Translations under genes and position numbers: made by a program
Shown here: positions 27,402-36,200 of the stretch, in pieces
Layout: every line of letters begins with the position of its first letter
How positions within the stretch are numbered: position 1 is the first letter of the stretch
DNA from: CAYPLH01 sp964411505
GTDB lineage: Bacteria > Bacillota > Clostridia > CAYPLH01 > DUMO01
Reading direction: 5' to 3'
DNA length: 64,000 nt
Assembly (NCBI GenBank): GCA_964411505.1
Contig: CAYPLH010000011.1
Coordinates: 18,452-82,451 of the forward strand
The notes under the pieces: generated by a model
The model's input: the letters and a program-made list of their open reading frames with translations, nothing else
Databases searched by the model: none
Told to the model about the DNA's origin: nothing

Positions 27402-28049
27402 TTATTTAAAGCCTGTTATTAAAGGAGCAATCATTTTAATAAACATCGGGCTTACATATGATTCAAATAGAGCGCCGACAAGTATCATTATTGAAAACAG
27501 TGCTGTTACAAGACAATATGCAGCAAAACTTGACTTTAAGCTTATTTTTGATGGCAATCTATTAGATCGGCTTTTTAAGATGGTCAGTGAAAAGTTTATA
27601 CCACTGACACCAAGGGCTATTATAAATGGTACTATTATTATTTCTTTTGGAAGGGTTGACAAAAAAACAAATAACACGCCTTTAATTCCACATGCAGCAA
27701 CAATAAAACCGGAACTAAATCCTGTCACAAAACCCTTTATCCCAACAGCGATATATATAAAGGGAACCCCGATTATAGTAACCCCTAGAACCCACAAAAG
27801 AGCTATTAACTTGAAATTTTCAATTACTGTAATTTTAAAAAGCTCAACACTGTCGATATTTTGGTGGTTAATAAGATTTAAAAAACCATAGAAATAGTTT
27901 GTCAATTCAGAACTTTGATTAAAACTTAATCCGTTAACAGTAAAAGCACCTGCACAAATACCCACAGTGAAAGCCAAAAACAAGAGCATATATGTATTAA
28001 TGTTATTATTTATATGTTTTGTCAGTGTAACCTTAAAATTTGACAGCAT
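27402..28049 (-). CDS. spoIIM: Stage II sporulation protein M
   Basis: 215 residues from the ATG after GGAGTTTTT; a longer frame from 28082 has no ribosome-binding site. About five membrane helices are present, including MLLFLAFTVGICAGAFTVNG and the family segment GVKGFVTGFSSGF-like IKGFVTGFSSGFIVAACGIKG. SpoIIM joins SpoIID and SpoIIP in the complex that remodels septal peptidoglycan during engulfment of the forespore. It precedes xerD, the conserved clostridial order. A SpoIID-family protein is encoded at the other end of the window. Confidence 0.9.
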   Translation of the reverse strand: MLSNFKVTLTKHINNNINTYMLLFLAFTVGICAGAFTVNGLSFNQSSELTNYFYGFLNLINHQNIDSVELFKITVIENFKLIALLWVLGVTIIGVPFIYIAVGIKGFVTGFSSGFIVAACGIKGVLFVFLSTLPKEIIIVPFIIALGVSGINFSLTILKSRSNRLPSKISLKSSFAAYCLVTALFSIMILVGALFESYVSPMFIKMIAPLITGFK

Positions 28050-28238
28050 AAAAACTCCAGCATTTTTTATTGGCAGGATCATCTGTTATTATGAGCGCTT
28101 ATTTGATGATTCTGTCTATTTGAATTCTATGCCTTGCTGAATAAAAAAATTACAAAGATTATTAATTTTCGTAAACTTGATAAAATCCCAAGCCTTACTT
28201 TTATAAACCCCCGCAGCGAATGGTTACAGTACGTTTTT

Positions 28239-28787
28239 CTATATTATGATTTCTTTTCTTAAAATCCTGTCGGCGATCAACAACCCTATTATGGTCTTTG
28301 CATCAGTTATCTCATGTGAAAGAACCTTATTGATCAATTCACTAAGAGGAATCTTTTCACATGATATAAATTCATCCTCATCAGCGCAAGCAGAGCCTTC
28401 TTCAAGGTCTGTGGCTACAAACAAGTGTAATACCTCGTTACAAAAACCTGGAGTACTGTGAACACTGATAATATGTGTAATTTTCCCTGCTACAAGCCCA
28501 GTCTCTTCCTTCAACTCACGTTTTGCGCAATCTTCAGGTTTTTCCCCGGGATCCAGTTTACCAGCTGGGATCTCAAGAGAGTTTTTTTCAATTGCTTTTC
28601 TATATTGTCTTACCATGTAAATATTTCCATCACAATCAATAGGAATGACAACCGCTGCTCCAGGGTGTAATACAAGATCGCGTTTTGCCTCTTTACCATT
28701 GGGCAGGGTAACTCTAAGCGTGTCAACATCTATAACACTTCCGTTAAAAACTCGTGTTCTAGAAATTGTTTTTTCTTCATACTTCAT
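28239..28787 (-). CDS. nudF: Nudix hydrolase, ADP-ribose pyrophosphatase type
   Basis: 182 residues. The complete Nudix box is present from GKLDPGEKPEDCAK to RELKEETGLVAG. The upstream beta domain (MVRQYRKAIEKNSLEIPAG) is typical of ADP-sugar pyrophosphatases. It splits ADP-ribose into AMP and ribose-5-phosphate. The proline found after the box in many ADP-ribose enzymes appears in HSTPGFCNEVLHLF. It forms part of the proC-nudF-spoIIM-xerD-deoB minus-strand cluster, where gaps of 100-250 bp suggest several promoters. Confidence 0.88.
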   Translation of the reverse strand: MKYEEKTISRTRVFNGSVIDVDTLRVTLPNGKEAKRDLVLHPGAAVVIPIDCDGNIYMVRQYRKAIEKNSLEIPAGKLDPGEKPEDCAKRELKEETGLVAGKITHIISVHSTPGFCNEVLHLFVATDLEEGSACADEDEFISCEKIPLSELINKVLSHEITDAKTIIGLLIADRILRKEIII

Positions 28788-29009
28788 TTGATTATCTCCT
28801 CATATGTTAATTTTTGTAAAGTTTCAATTTAAAATTTCAGTGACAAACCTCAGATTTTTCAAACTATTTACTATCTGGTAATTATATTTGTCGGAAATAC
28901 ATATACTTAAAACTGTAATATAACTGGAATGCTAATTCCACAGTTTACTTGCTTTAAGATATTGACCACACTTTATACCCCAAAAAAAGATTTGGAAAGG
29001 ATTTCTGCC

Positions 29010-29150
29010 ATGATGCAATACATTTTTAAAGGAAGCCTATATTTATGCGGCAAGCCTGCTGAGATTATAAAGCAGCTTAATGAACTAAAAAACGAATATA
29101 ATACTGTAAAAGAACTAATTGACAGTAAATTGAAACCACTAGAAAAATAA
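29010..29150 (+). CDS. Small uncharacterised protein, 46 aa
   Basis: A 46-residue frame starting at the ATG (MMQYIFKGSLYLCGKPAEII...) with GGAAAGGA ten bases upstream. The frame extends upstream to 28929, but without a ribosome-binding site. The product has one mildly hydrophobic strand and a charged helix (KQLNELKNEYNTVKELIDSKLKP). It converges on proC, whose stop codon is five bases away. No family is recognised. The translation signal and protein-like composition suggest that it is real. Confidence 0.45.
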   Translation: MMQYIFKGSLYLCGKPAEIIKQLNELKNEYNTVKELIDSKLKPLEK

Positions 29151-29154
29151 CACT

Positions 29155-29964
29155 TCATCGTTTACTCATTTCTCTGGTTTTTCTAGTACAGGCATTCATT
29201 GCCTCTATTACAGCATTACGAAATGAACACTTTTCCAATACAGCTACGGCTTCAATAGTAGTGCCTGCTGGGGTGCATACCTGATCCTTAAGCTCGCCTG
29301 GGTGTTTACCTGTTTCTAAAACCATCTTTGCAGAACCTAAAACAGCCTGTGCAGCAAGCTTATATGATAATTCCCTAGGAATCCCTGATTGAACAGCTGC
29401 ATCAGACATAGCTTCTATAAACATAAATACATAAGCAGGACTACTGCTTGTCAATGCGACAACTTCATTCATTAAATTTTCAGGCAATTCCTCTACCCTA
29501 CCTGCACATTTGAACAAAGCTGACACTTCTAATTTTTCACAATCTGTTACATTGGAATTGCATGAAATCAGCGTCATTCCTTCACCAACCTGCAATGGAG
29601 TGTTTGGCATGACCCGGACAACCTTTTTTTCTTTTCCAATTACATCTTCAAGAAACTTCAAAGTAACACCTGCCGCAATTGAAACAACAACCTTTTCACC
29701 AGTCATCCTATCTGCAAAAGACTCCAATACATATTTTACTAAGTTAGGCTTAACAGCAATAATGATAATATCACTACATTCTGCAAGCTCACGGCTTGAG
29801 CCTGTAGTATTTATGTTATACCTATTCTTAACAGTTTCAAGCTTTTGAGCGCTTTGATCAAAACAGTAAAGTTTATCAGTCGACATAAGATTAGATTCAG
29901 TTATTCCTTTTAATATAGCAGTACCCATTACACCAGTACCAATAATTCCTATCCTCTTACTCAT
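29155..29964 (-). CDS. proC: Pyrroline-5-carboxylate reductase
   Basis: 269 residues, the normal length. The Rossmann motif GIIGTGVMGTAILKGI lies at the N-terminus, VAVKPNLVKYVL-like IIIAVKPN follows, and the C-terminal signature covers SSPAYVFMFIEAMSDAAVQSG and the region VCTPAGTTIEAVAVLE. It reduces 1-pyrroline-5-carboxylate to proline with NAD(P)H as the last step of proline synthesis. A GAGGAG sequence precedes the ATG. The next 430 bp to tRNA-Trp show no convincing gene. Confidence 0.95.
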   Translation of the reverse strand: MSKRIGIIGTGVMGTAILKGITESNLMSTDKLYCFDQSAQKLETVKNRYNINTTGSSRELAECSDIIIIAVKPNLVKYVLESFADRMTGEKVVVSIAAGVTLKFLEDVIGKEKKVVRVMPNTPLQVGEGMTLISCNSNVTDCEKLEVSALFKCAGRVEELPENLMNEVVALTSSSPAYVFMFIEAMSDAAVQSGIPRELSYKLAAQAVLGSAKMVLETGKHPGELKDQVCTPAGTTIEAVAVLEKCSFRNAVIEAMNACTRKTREMSKR

Positions 29965-30351
29965 ATTTATAGTATCTCCTCTTTATATTTTATTTAATTG
30001 AGTTTTCACGCTCCTTTTTGTTCAATGTTCAACTTATGCTAATTACACACGAATCAAGTAACACAGCACTGCACCTCACTACATCTGTAAATTTCAACTC
30101 ACTTCACTTTTTACACATAACTCTATTAAAATCTAATTATATCATTAATAATATATCAATAAAATATAAATTTAAGCTTTTTGGTATGCATAAGCTTCAG
30201 TTCGCACACCATAAATTTCATTTTGGCATTCTAATAATAAATTGACAGACTTTAATCGGACAATTTTGCGACAAACTAATTTCAGGCGAGACCCTACCGA
30301 AGATAGACTTTAACTTTTCATTTTACCTAGTTTTTAAACTTATTTTAACCA

Positions 30352-30381
30352 TTGACAAAAAGCTCGAAGCTGTTGTATACT
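30352..30381 (+). promoter_or_regulatory. tRNA-Trp promoter
   Basis: TTGACA at 30352-30357 and TATACT at 30376-30381 with 18-bp spacing, 13 bp before the mature tRNA 5' end. Confidence 0.8.
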
Positions 30382-30394
30382 AAATAAGTCTCGT

Positions 30395-30470
30395 AGGGGA
30401 GTAGCGCAATTGGCAGAGTAGCGGTCTCCAAAACCGTCGGTTGCAGGTTCGAGTCCTGTCTCCCCTGCCA
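30395..30470 (+). tRNA. tRNA-Trp (CCA)
   Basis: A full cloverleaf: acceptor AGGGGAG pairs with CTCCCCT, G discriminator, and an encoded CCA end. The anticodon loop CTCCAAA gives anticodon CCA at 30428-30430; the T-arm contains GGTTCGAGTCC. A second copy of the 3' 33 nt occurs at 32358-32390, so this gene marks the edge of a duplicated or integrated segment. Confidence 0.95.
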
Positions 30471-30476
30471 GTGATA

Positions 30477-30507
30477 AAGCCTGTAACTTTAATGGTTACA
30501 GGCTTTT
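30477..30507 (+). terminator. tRNA-Trp terminator
   Basis: AAGCCTGTAAC and its complement with a 7-nt loop, followed by TT. The same terminator is copied after the tRNA fragment at 32397-32427. Confidence 0.8.
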
Positions 30508-30711
30508 GTTATGTTCTTTATAATGTGTTTTGGGGACTATTTTTGAGTGTGATTCTAGGTGATATTGCGCTCAAAAAAAAGACACAACATGTTAAGACAT
30601 GAATACATCACTACATAATGAATTTATTTACGGCTAAAATCCATTATTTCACGTGCCTGCTAAGGATATGTCTTTCCTGTAAAACGCCTACAAATCGAAA
30701 TATCACGCAAT

Positions 30712-30909
30712 AAGCCTATATTTAAAATAGTTGAGTTTACGGATAGAACAGCGCAAAGATTTATGAAAGTTGCAAACGAATATTCAAATTCCACACTGGT
30801 GTGGAATTTAGGGATAAAAGAAGCATACATGCTTTGCTTGATGTCCCGGTAGAAGAGTGAGAAATCTTCATCCAGTCTAATCAGGTAGATGAAATGACAA
30901 CGAGAGAAT
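30712..30909 (+). pseudogene. DUF3102 gene relic
   Basis: VEFTDRTAQRFMKVANEYSNS is read first, then after a frame change HALLDVPVEE, a TGA stop, and EIFIQSNQVDEMTTRE. These three pieces follow the order of DUF3102, a domain frequent in prophages and integrative elements of Firmicutes. One frameshift and one internal stop make it non-functional. It supports the view that a mobile element once occupied this tRNA site. Confidence 0.6.
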
Positions 30910-31008
30910 ATAGATACAATTCACACAAAATGCAACAAAACAAAAAACATATTCCTTCTCTCTTAGCACTATGATATAATAGACCCAGTAAGTAAGGAGG
31001 CGGTATTT

Positions 31009-31320
31009 GTGGATGATAAAACCTTTGAATTGATGGAAAAGATGTATAGCGAATTTTCAGAATTCCGGAAAGAAACTAACCAACGCTTTGATGGTTTGAA
31101 ATTTGAAATCATGCATGTTGGTAACCACGTAACCAAAATCGAAAATGAGCATGGTAAAAAGCTTGATGCACTTTTTGATGGTTACAAGCAAACCTATGAA
31201 AAACTACAAGAGCATGATAAAAGATTTGATGATGTTGAAACCAAGCTGGACAACCTCTCTATACAGGTAAACGGTCACGAATCTAAGCTTAAGGTTTTAG
31301 GAGGCGGCAGAAATAAATAA
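31009..31320 (+). CDS. Coiled-coil protein of unknown function, 103 aa (copy 1)
   Basis: Starts at GTG with AAGGAGG eight bases upstream and a TATAAT box at 30975-30980. The product is almost wholly helical with heptads (FELMEKMYSEF, HDKRFDDVETKLDNLSIQV) and ends GGGRNK. Similar short coiled-coil proteins are widespread in clostridial genomes, but I know of no function. A second copy at 32669 is identical at the N-terminal 13 residues and differs by one residue over the last 63, with an unrelated-looking middle. No signal peptide or membrane helix. Confidence 0.75.
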   Translation: MDDKTFELMEKMYSEFSEFRKETNQRFDGLKFEIMHVGNHVTKIENEHGKKLDALFDGYKQTYEKLQEHDKRFDDVETKLDNLSIQVNGHESKLKVLGGGRNK

Positions 31321-31423
31321 AACAAATATAAATGCTGTTTCGACTGTGATTTAATTATCAACTTATGACGCTTCTTTCCCCTGATCGGCAAGTATACATG
31401 CTTCCTGTAAAGGAGAATGATAT

Positions 31424-31447
31424 CTTTTAGCGGTTTTCCGCTAAAAG
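31424..31447. repeat. Perfect hairpin in the 282-bp gap between two genes
   Basis: CTTTTAGCGG and CCGCTAAAAG flank the loop TTTT. No T-run follows, so termination is uncertain; it may end the coiled-coil transcript. Confidence 0.4.
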
Positions 31448-31602
31448 CTTGAACGTCTATTCTATCAAGAAACAGTACATTTTATAAGATTCTATTCTAA
31501 GGTGAAATATTATGTAAAGCTATTTTGAGCAATCTTAAAAATAATCTTGTCTTCTTCTCCACTCCAATATGACATTATGTAATAAAAAGGGAGGCGATTG
31601 TT

Positions 31603-32289
31603 GTGAAAGGATGTCTACTAGTTGTATTTGCAGCTTTTTTGTTTGATTCAATGTTAATCTATTTAGGGGTGGAATAAAACACATCTTTTGCTATAGCTGC
31701 TCTTTCGGCGATTATATTCATGGTAGCTGCTTTAGTCTATTCAAGCGAGATTAAAAATAAAAAGGAAGAAGAAAAGGAAAGATTGGATAATGATGAAAAG
31801 AATAAGGCAAATAAGCGGTATTCAGAATATGGCTGTCCTCAAAACAGTAATCAATTTACTTATTTAAGCGGTCTTCCAGGCATAACCGAAACATATTCAA
31901 TATTTGTTTGGCGTGATAATTGTTTTTTAAATTTTCTAATTGATTCATCTTTAGTTCACAAAATTCAAATACCATTAACCGATATAAGATATTTTTCTCT
32001 TAAGGGCGATTTACGACAGGAAACCGAACTCATTGGTGAGATAAGACGTATGACAACAGGCGAGTTCGTTATAGCCGAAGGCTTGTTCGGGGCTGCAGCA
32101 ACAATTAACCGAAACAACCAAACTATATCAAATATAAAAAATATTGATGAGCGAAAAACTATTATCAACGCAACTATTAATGGTAAAGATCGCTTTATTG
32201 TTTTTGAAACAGGTGCTTTATATAATTATCTGCTTGAACAGATTCCCGAAAAAGAGCAGCTGTTTGTAAACATGCAGACCAAAAGTTGA
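31603..32289 (+). pseudogene. Membrane-anchored protein gene interrupted by an in-frame stop
   Basis: GTG 31603 lies behind GGGAGGCGATTGTT and encodes VKGCLLVVFAAFLFDSML..., a first membrane helix. After 24 codons an in-frame TAA (31675-31677) interrupts, then the same frame continues with a second helix (SFAIAALSAIIFMVAALVY) and a 180-residue cytoplasmic part rich in beta-strands. The downstream part is open from ATG 31720 (189 residues) but has no good ribosome-binding site there. It is either a recent nonsense mutation or re-initiation. I do not recognise the soluble domain. It lies between the two copies of the duplicated segment. Confidence 0.6.
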
Positions 32290-32357
32290 GCTGAAAGGCT
32301 CTTTTTTTTATATAATACCTAAAAGAAAGTAAAACGGTATTATATCTTATGTCAGTA

Positions 32358-32979
32358 CGGTTGCAGGTTCGAGTTCTGTCTCCCCTGCCAGTGATAAAGC
32401 CTGTAACTTTAATGGTTACAGGCTTTTGTTATGTATATCTATCATGATGTTTGTAATGTGATTTGGGGACTATTTTTGAGTGTAATTCTAGGTGATATTG
32501 CGCTCAAAAAAGACACAACATGTTAAGACATGAATACATCATTGCAGAATGGATTTATTTCCGTGCGATTTTTTTTGCCACAGCAAAAAACGCACATGCG
32601 CAATTATATCATGCAATTTCTTCGAAATTCATGATATAATAGACCCAGTAAGTAAGGAGGCGGTATTTGTGGATGATAAAACCTTTGAATTGATGGAAAA
32701 GATGTATAATGAATTTGGTATCTTTAAAAAAGATATGACTGAATTTCGAAATGAAACCAATAAAAGATTTGACACAATTGATGGGCATATTATGCGGATT
32801 GAGAATGAGCACGGTAAAAAGCTTGATGCACTTTTTGATGGTTACAGACAAACCTATGAAAAACTACAAGAGCATGACAAAAGATTTGATGATGTTGAAA
32901 CCAAGCTGGACAACCTCTCTATACAGGTAAACGGTCACGAATCTAAGCTTAAGGTTTTAGGAGGCGGCAGAAATAAATA
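32358..32979 (+). repeat. Duplicated segment, copy 2, starting with a tRNA-Trp 3' fragment
   Basis: 32358-32390 repeats the last 33 nt of tRNA-Trp with one change, followed by the copied terminator (32397-32427) and the rest of the block. The 5' part of the tRNA is absent, so this copy encodes no tRNA. Such a 3' fragment is what an integrase leaves at the distal end of an element inserted in a tRNA gene. Confidence 0.85.
32562..32640. repeat. Two-hairpin palindromic module, copy 2
   Basis: CGTGCGATTTTTTTTGC, then CGCACATGCGC and the CATGATATAAT-ended palindrome, nearly identical to 4769-4851. It ends exactly at the TATAAT box of the second coiled-coil gene, which in copy 1 of the duplication has different upstream DNA. 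The module therefore replaces the upstream promoter region of this gene. Confidence 0.7.
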
Positions 32980-32980
32980 G
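32669..32980 (+). CDS. Coiled-coil protein of unknown function, 103 aa (copy 2)
   Basis: GTG start behind AAGGAGG, the same context as copy 1; the frame is open upstream to 32549, but that part is repeat DNA. The first 13 residues (MDDKTFELMEKMY) and the last 63 (from ENEHGKKLDALFDGY) match copy 1 except one Lys/Arg change. The middle (GIFKKDMTEFRNETNKRFDT...) differs. Constant ends around a variable helix suggest recombination or selection on the middle. Function unknown. Confidence 0.75.
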   Translation: MDDKTFELMEKMYNEFGIFKKDMTEFRNETNKRFDTIDGHIMRIENEHGKKLDALFDGYRQTYEKLQEHDKRFDDVETKLDNLSIQVNGHESKLKVLGGGRNK

Positions 32981-33256
32981 AGCTATAGTTTAAATACATA
33001 TTTTCATTTCACCCTACTTTACTCGTTAACCATCATCCTTTGAAATACGGGTTTTCATATAAATTGTAACCATAATAATGACTTCCTTTCGTGAACTTTC
33101 GCAATATTGTTGGTGGTAATACAATTATTTACAAAAAATTAGGGGGTCATTGTTTTATCGAAAAAAATATAGTGCATCCCTTGATAACACAAGGTTTAAC
33201 AAAAAAATAGGGGTGTAAAACTTTACACTACCAATGATGAAAAGAGGCTATTCAAA

Positions 33257-36200
33257 ATGAAAAAGAAAGTCTTGTCCCTAATGTTGGTTATTATTCTTAC
33301 CCTCACGCTTATTCCCACAATGACATTAGCCACATCCCCCAAAACGCAGGGGAATACAGTTGGAAATATTCATAATAGTGGGTATGCTGCGATTCAAGGT
33401 GAATGGATTTACTATGTTGATAACTCGCGGCGCATTCCCGGTTTATTTAGCACGGATTTTTACAAAATGCGGACTGATGGCACAGAAATAACAAAACTTG
33501 ATCAAAGATTGACTGTCAGCAGTAACATTAATATAGTCGGGGATTATGTTTATTACAGAGGCTGGGGAGGATATGTCTATAAAGCTCAGCACGATGTAAG
33601 AGAAGCAACAAGGCTGACAGAGTATTCGGTTCAGAATATTCAAGTTGTAAATAATTGGATATATTTTTCTAAGCGGGAAATAGGTGGTTGTGCCGAACAT
33701 AACCTTTATAGAATTCGTACTGACGGTACTGGCGAGCAAATGTTGACTGATAGTGACGATGACAAACGTATGCATGTCAACATCGTAGGAGACTGGATAT
33801 ATTACAGCAACGTAAGCGATGGTCACAAGCTTTACAAGGTTCGTATTGACGGCACAGAGAAAACAAAATTAAATAATGAATGTAGTTGGTATATCAATGT
33901 TATCGGAGATTGGATTTATTATAGTGATTGGGACGATGTAAGGAATTTATATAAAATCCGTACCGATGGTACAAATAAAACAAAGTTAAATAACATTCAT
34001 AGTGGGAGCATCAATGTTGCGGGTGAATGGATTTATTATGTAGCACCTCCAGACCTTGTTTCTAGTTATGGGGCTCTTCAGAGGATGCGTACCGACGGAA
34101 CGGGAGTAACAAACATTTTAGAAAGCGCTGGTTCCTTCAGCATCGTTGGTGAATGGATTTATTATTATGGGATTAAAGATGGACAAGATGGTCAACATTG
34201 GCTGCGTCTTAATGAGACTACGATTCCAACAACCCCAACAGTTCCGACTCCACAACATCCAGTCGACAACAGCACAATGCCGGACAAAGTAAAGACTTTC
34301 TACAAAGACAACAACAATAAAACGCAATCTATCTTAACTTATCCTCTGGATTGGCTTGTTGCAAATAAATCATCAACTGTAAATGACCCTGAACTCGCAA
34401 AATTGGCGATAGCATTTTCGTGTGCAGCGTATGATAACGATTTGAATAGTATTCTTGATTCATTTGAAAGTCACGGTTTCTACTGGAGTGATGTGAAGCC
34501 TTATTACGGACAGGTAAAATGGTCTTTCAATAATCCTGCTTTTACTTTGGCAAAGAAAACAGACAAGGACGGTAACATCATAGTTGCTGTAGTAATTAGA
34601 GGTTCTAATAGATTAGAAGACTGGATAACTGATTTTAATGTGGGGACAGATGATACTCATAAGGGATTTCGCCTTTCAACAAGATCAGTCTATGAATCGC
34701 TTAAGGGGTTTCTTGGCAGTATCCCCACAGAGGGTAAAATAAAATATTTCATCACTGGTCACAGTTTTGGAGCTGCTGTGGCAAATTTGCTCGCAGTTGA
34801 TTTGATGGTCGCTGGTGTTCAAAAGAGCAATGTATTTACTTATACTTTTGCAACTCCTAATGTTGCAAAAAAGCAAGGTTATTCCGTGTGGAGTCCAAAC
34901 GGCAAATATGACAATATCATCAATATATGCAATACTGCGGATACTGTCACGGAGCTTCCGCAGAATATAAAAATGAGCGATATAAAAAACGATATATGGT
35001 GGGGAAAACATGGCAGTACAGCTTGGTTCACGGCAGTACCTAGCTCGAAAAAAATATCCGCTCCCCATGATAAGTATCTTTATCTTCGTCATATAGCACC
35101 AGAAGCGACCGGAAATTTCGGAGACGCCAGTAGCGGGAGCATAACCTCTGCATTGATTAATTTCAATGCGACGGGAATTTTGTGTCCTGTTGATGTTGAT
35201 GTTTTTAACAGCAGTGGAGTGCTTAGCGCACAATTCATTAATAATCAACCTCATTTTCTAAATGGCGGCGAAAACAACTTGATCCTTTATACGATTGATG
35301 ATGAAAAATACATCCTATCAAGAGACGACAGTAATTATACACATAATCTCACAGCTACTAACTCCGGTACAATGGATTATATCGTGCAAGATTACAGCCC
35401 TCTGCCTATTGGAAATACTTTCATAAAGTCTTTTGAGAATGTTCCTTTGACGGTAGGAAAGCAAATGACAAGCAATATTGGTGGTACAGTTGAACCGTCA
35501 GGAGTCCGGTTTTACGTTACCGATGCAAATGGAAAAACAATCAGTGAGATTGAGGGCAAAGCGACTATTTCGGATAGATATGCTGTCAGTGAATGGGCGC
35601 GTGATGGCATTAAAGACGCGATAGAAAAAGGCTTTGTTCCTTCAGATTTGAGAAGCAATTACAAGAACATAGTCACTCGTCAAGAGTTTTGCCGTATGGC
35701 TGTCAAATGGGTTGAATACAAAGCCGGAAAAAACATTGAATTGGTTATGCAGGAAAAGGGAGTGTCTCGTAACCCAAACGCTTTTTCAGATACGAATGAC
35801 CCGGATATTTTAGCAGCTTTTGCCCTTGGTATAACAAACGGTACAGGAAGTAATCAATTTACACCAAACGGTCAATTTACCCGTGAACAAGCGGCGACAA
35901 TGATTAGGAATACCTGTAAGGTTGCGGGCATGGATATAAGCAATGTTACGCCTGCGGGTTTTGCGGATATTGGAAATGCTTCAAGCTGGGCAGTAGATGG
36001 CATAAATTTTGTTCGCAACGCTGAAATTATGCAAGGTACAGGTAACAATAATTTCAGCCCGCTAATAACCTATACGATAGAGCAAAGCATAATAACATTT
36101 AACAATATTTCATTTATTGGCGAAGCTGATTTGATTGCATTTGCGAACGAAGTATTTATGTTGACAAATATAGAACGTGAAAAAGCGGGATTATCAATGT

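Larger units (their letters stand above)
30438..31319 (+). repeat. Duplicated segment, copy 1 (tRNA-Trp 3' end to coiled-coil gene end)
   Basis: This block matches 32358-32979 in order: tRNA 3' end, terminator, the segment starting TTTGGGGACTATTTTTGAGTG, the GATATAATAGACCC promoter region and a 103-codon gene. Similarity ends in both copies at that gene's stop codon. Copy 1 alone carries about 320 bp (30640-30960) with a DUF3102 relic; at the equivalent place copy 2 has the palindromic module. Confidence 0.85.

Noticed and set aside
30018..30245. 75-codon plus-strand open frame before tRNA-Trp
   Set aside because: AT-rich, with no ribosome-binding site and a His/Asn/Phe-rich composition typical of non-coding DNA.
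32549..32668. Upstream extension of the second coiled-coil gene (143 codons)
   Set aside because: The added 40 codons translate the palindromic module; the paralogue and ribosome-binding site place the start at GTG 32669.
34685..35254. 189-codon minus-strand open frame
   Set aside because: It is antisense to the lipase domain, with no translation signal and no family features.
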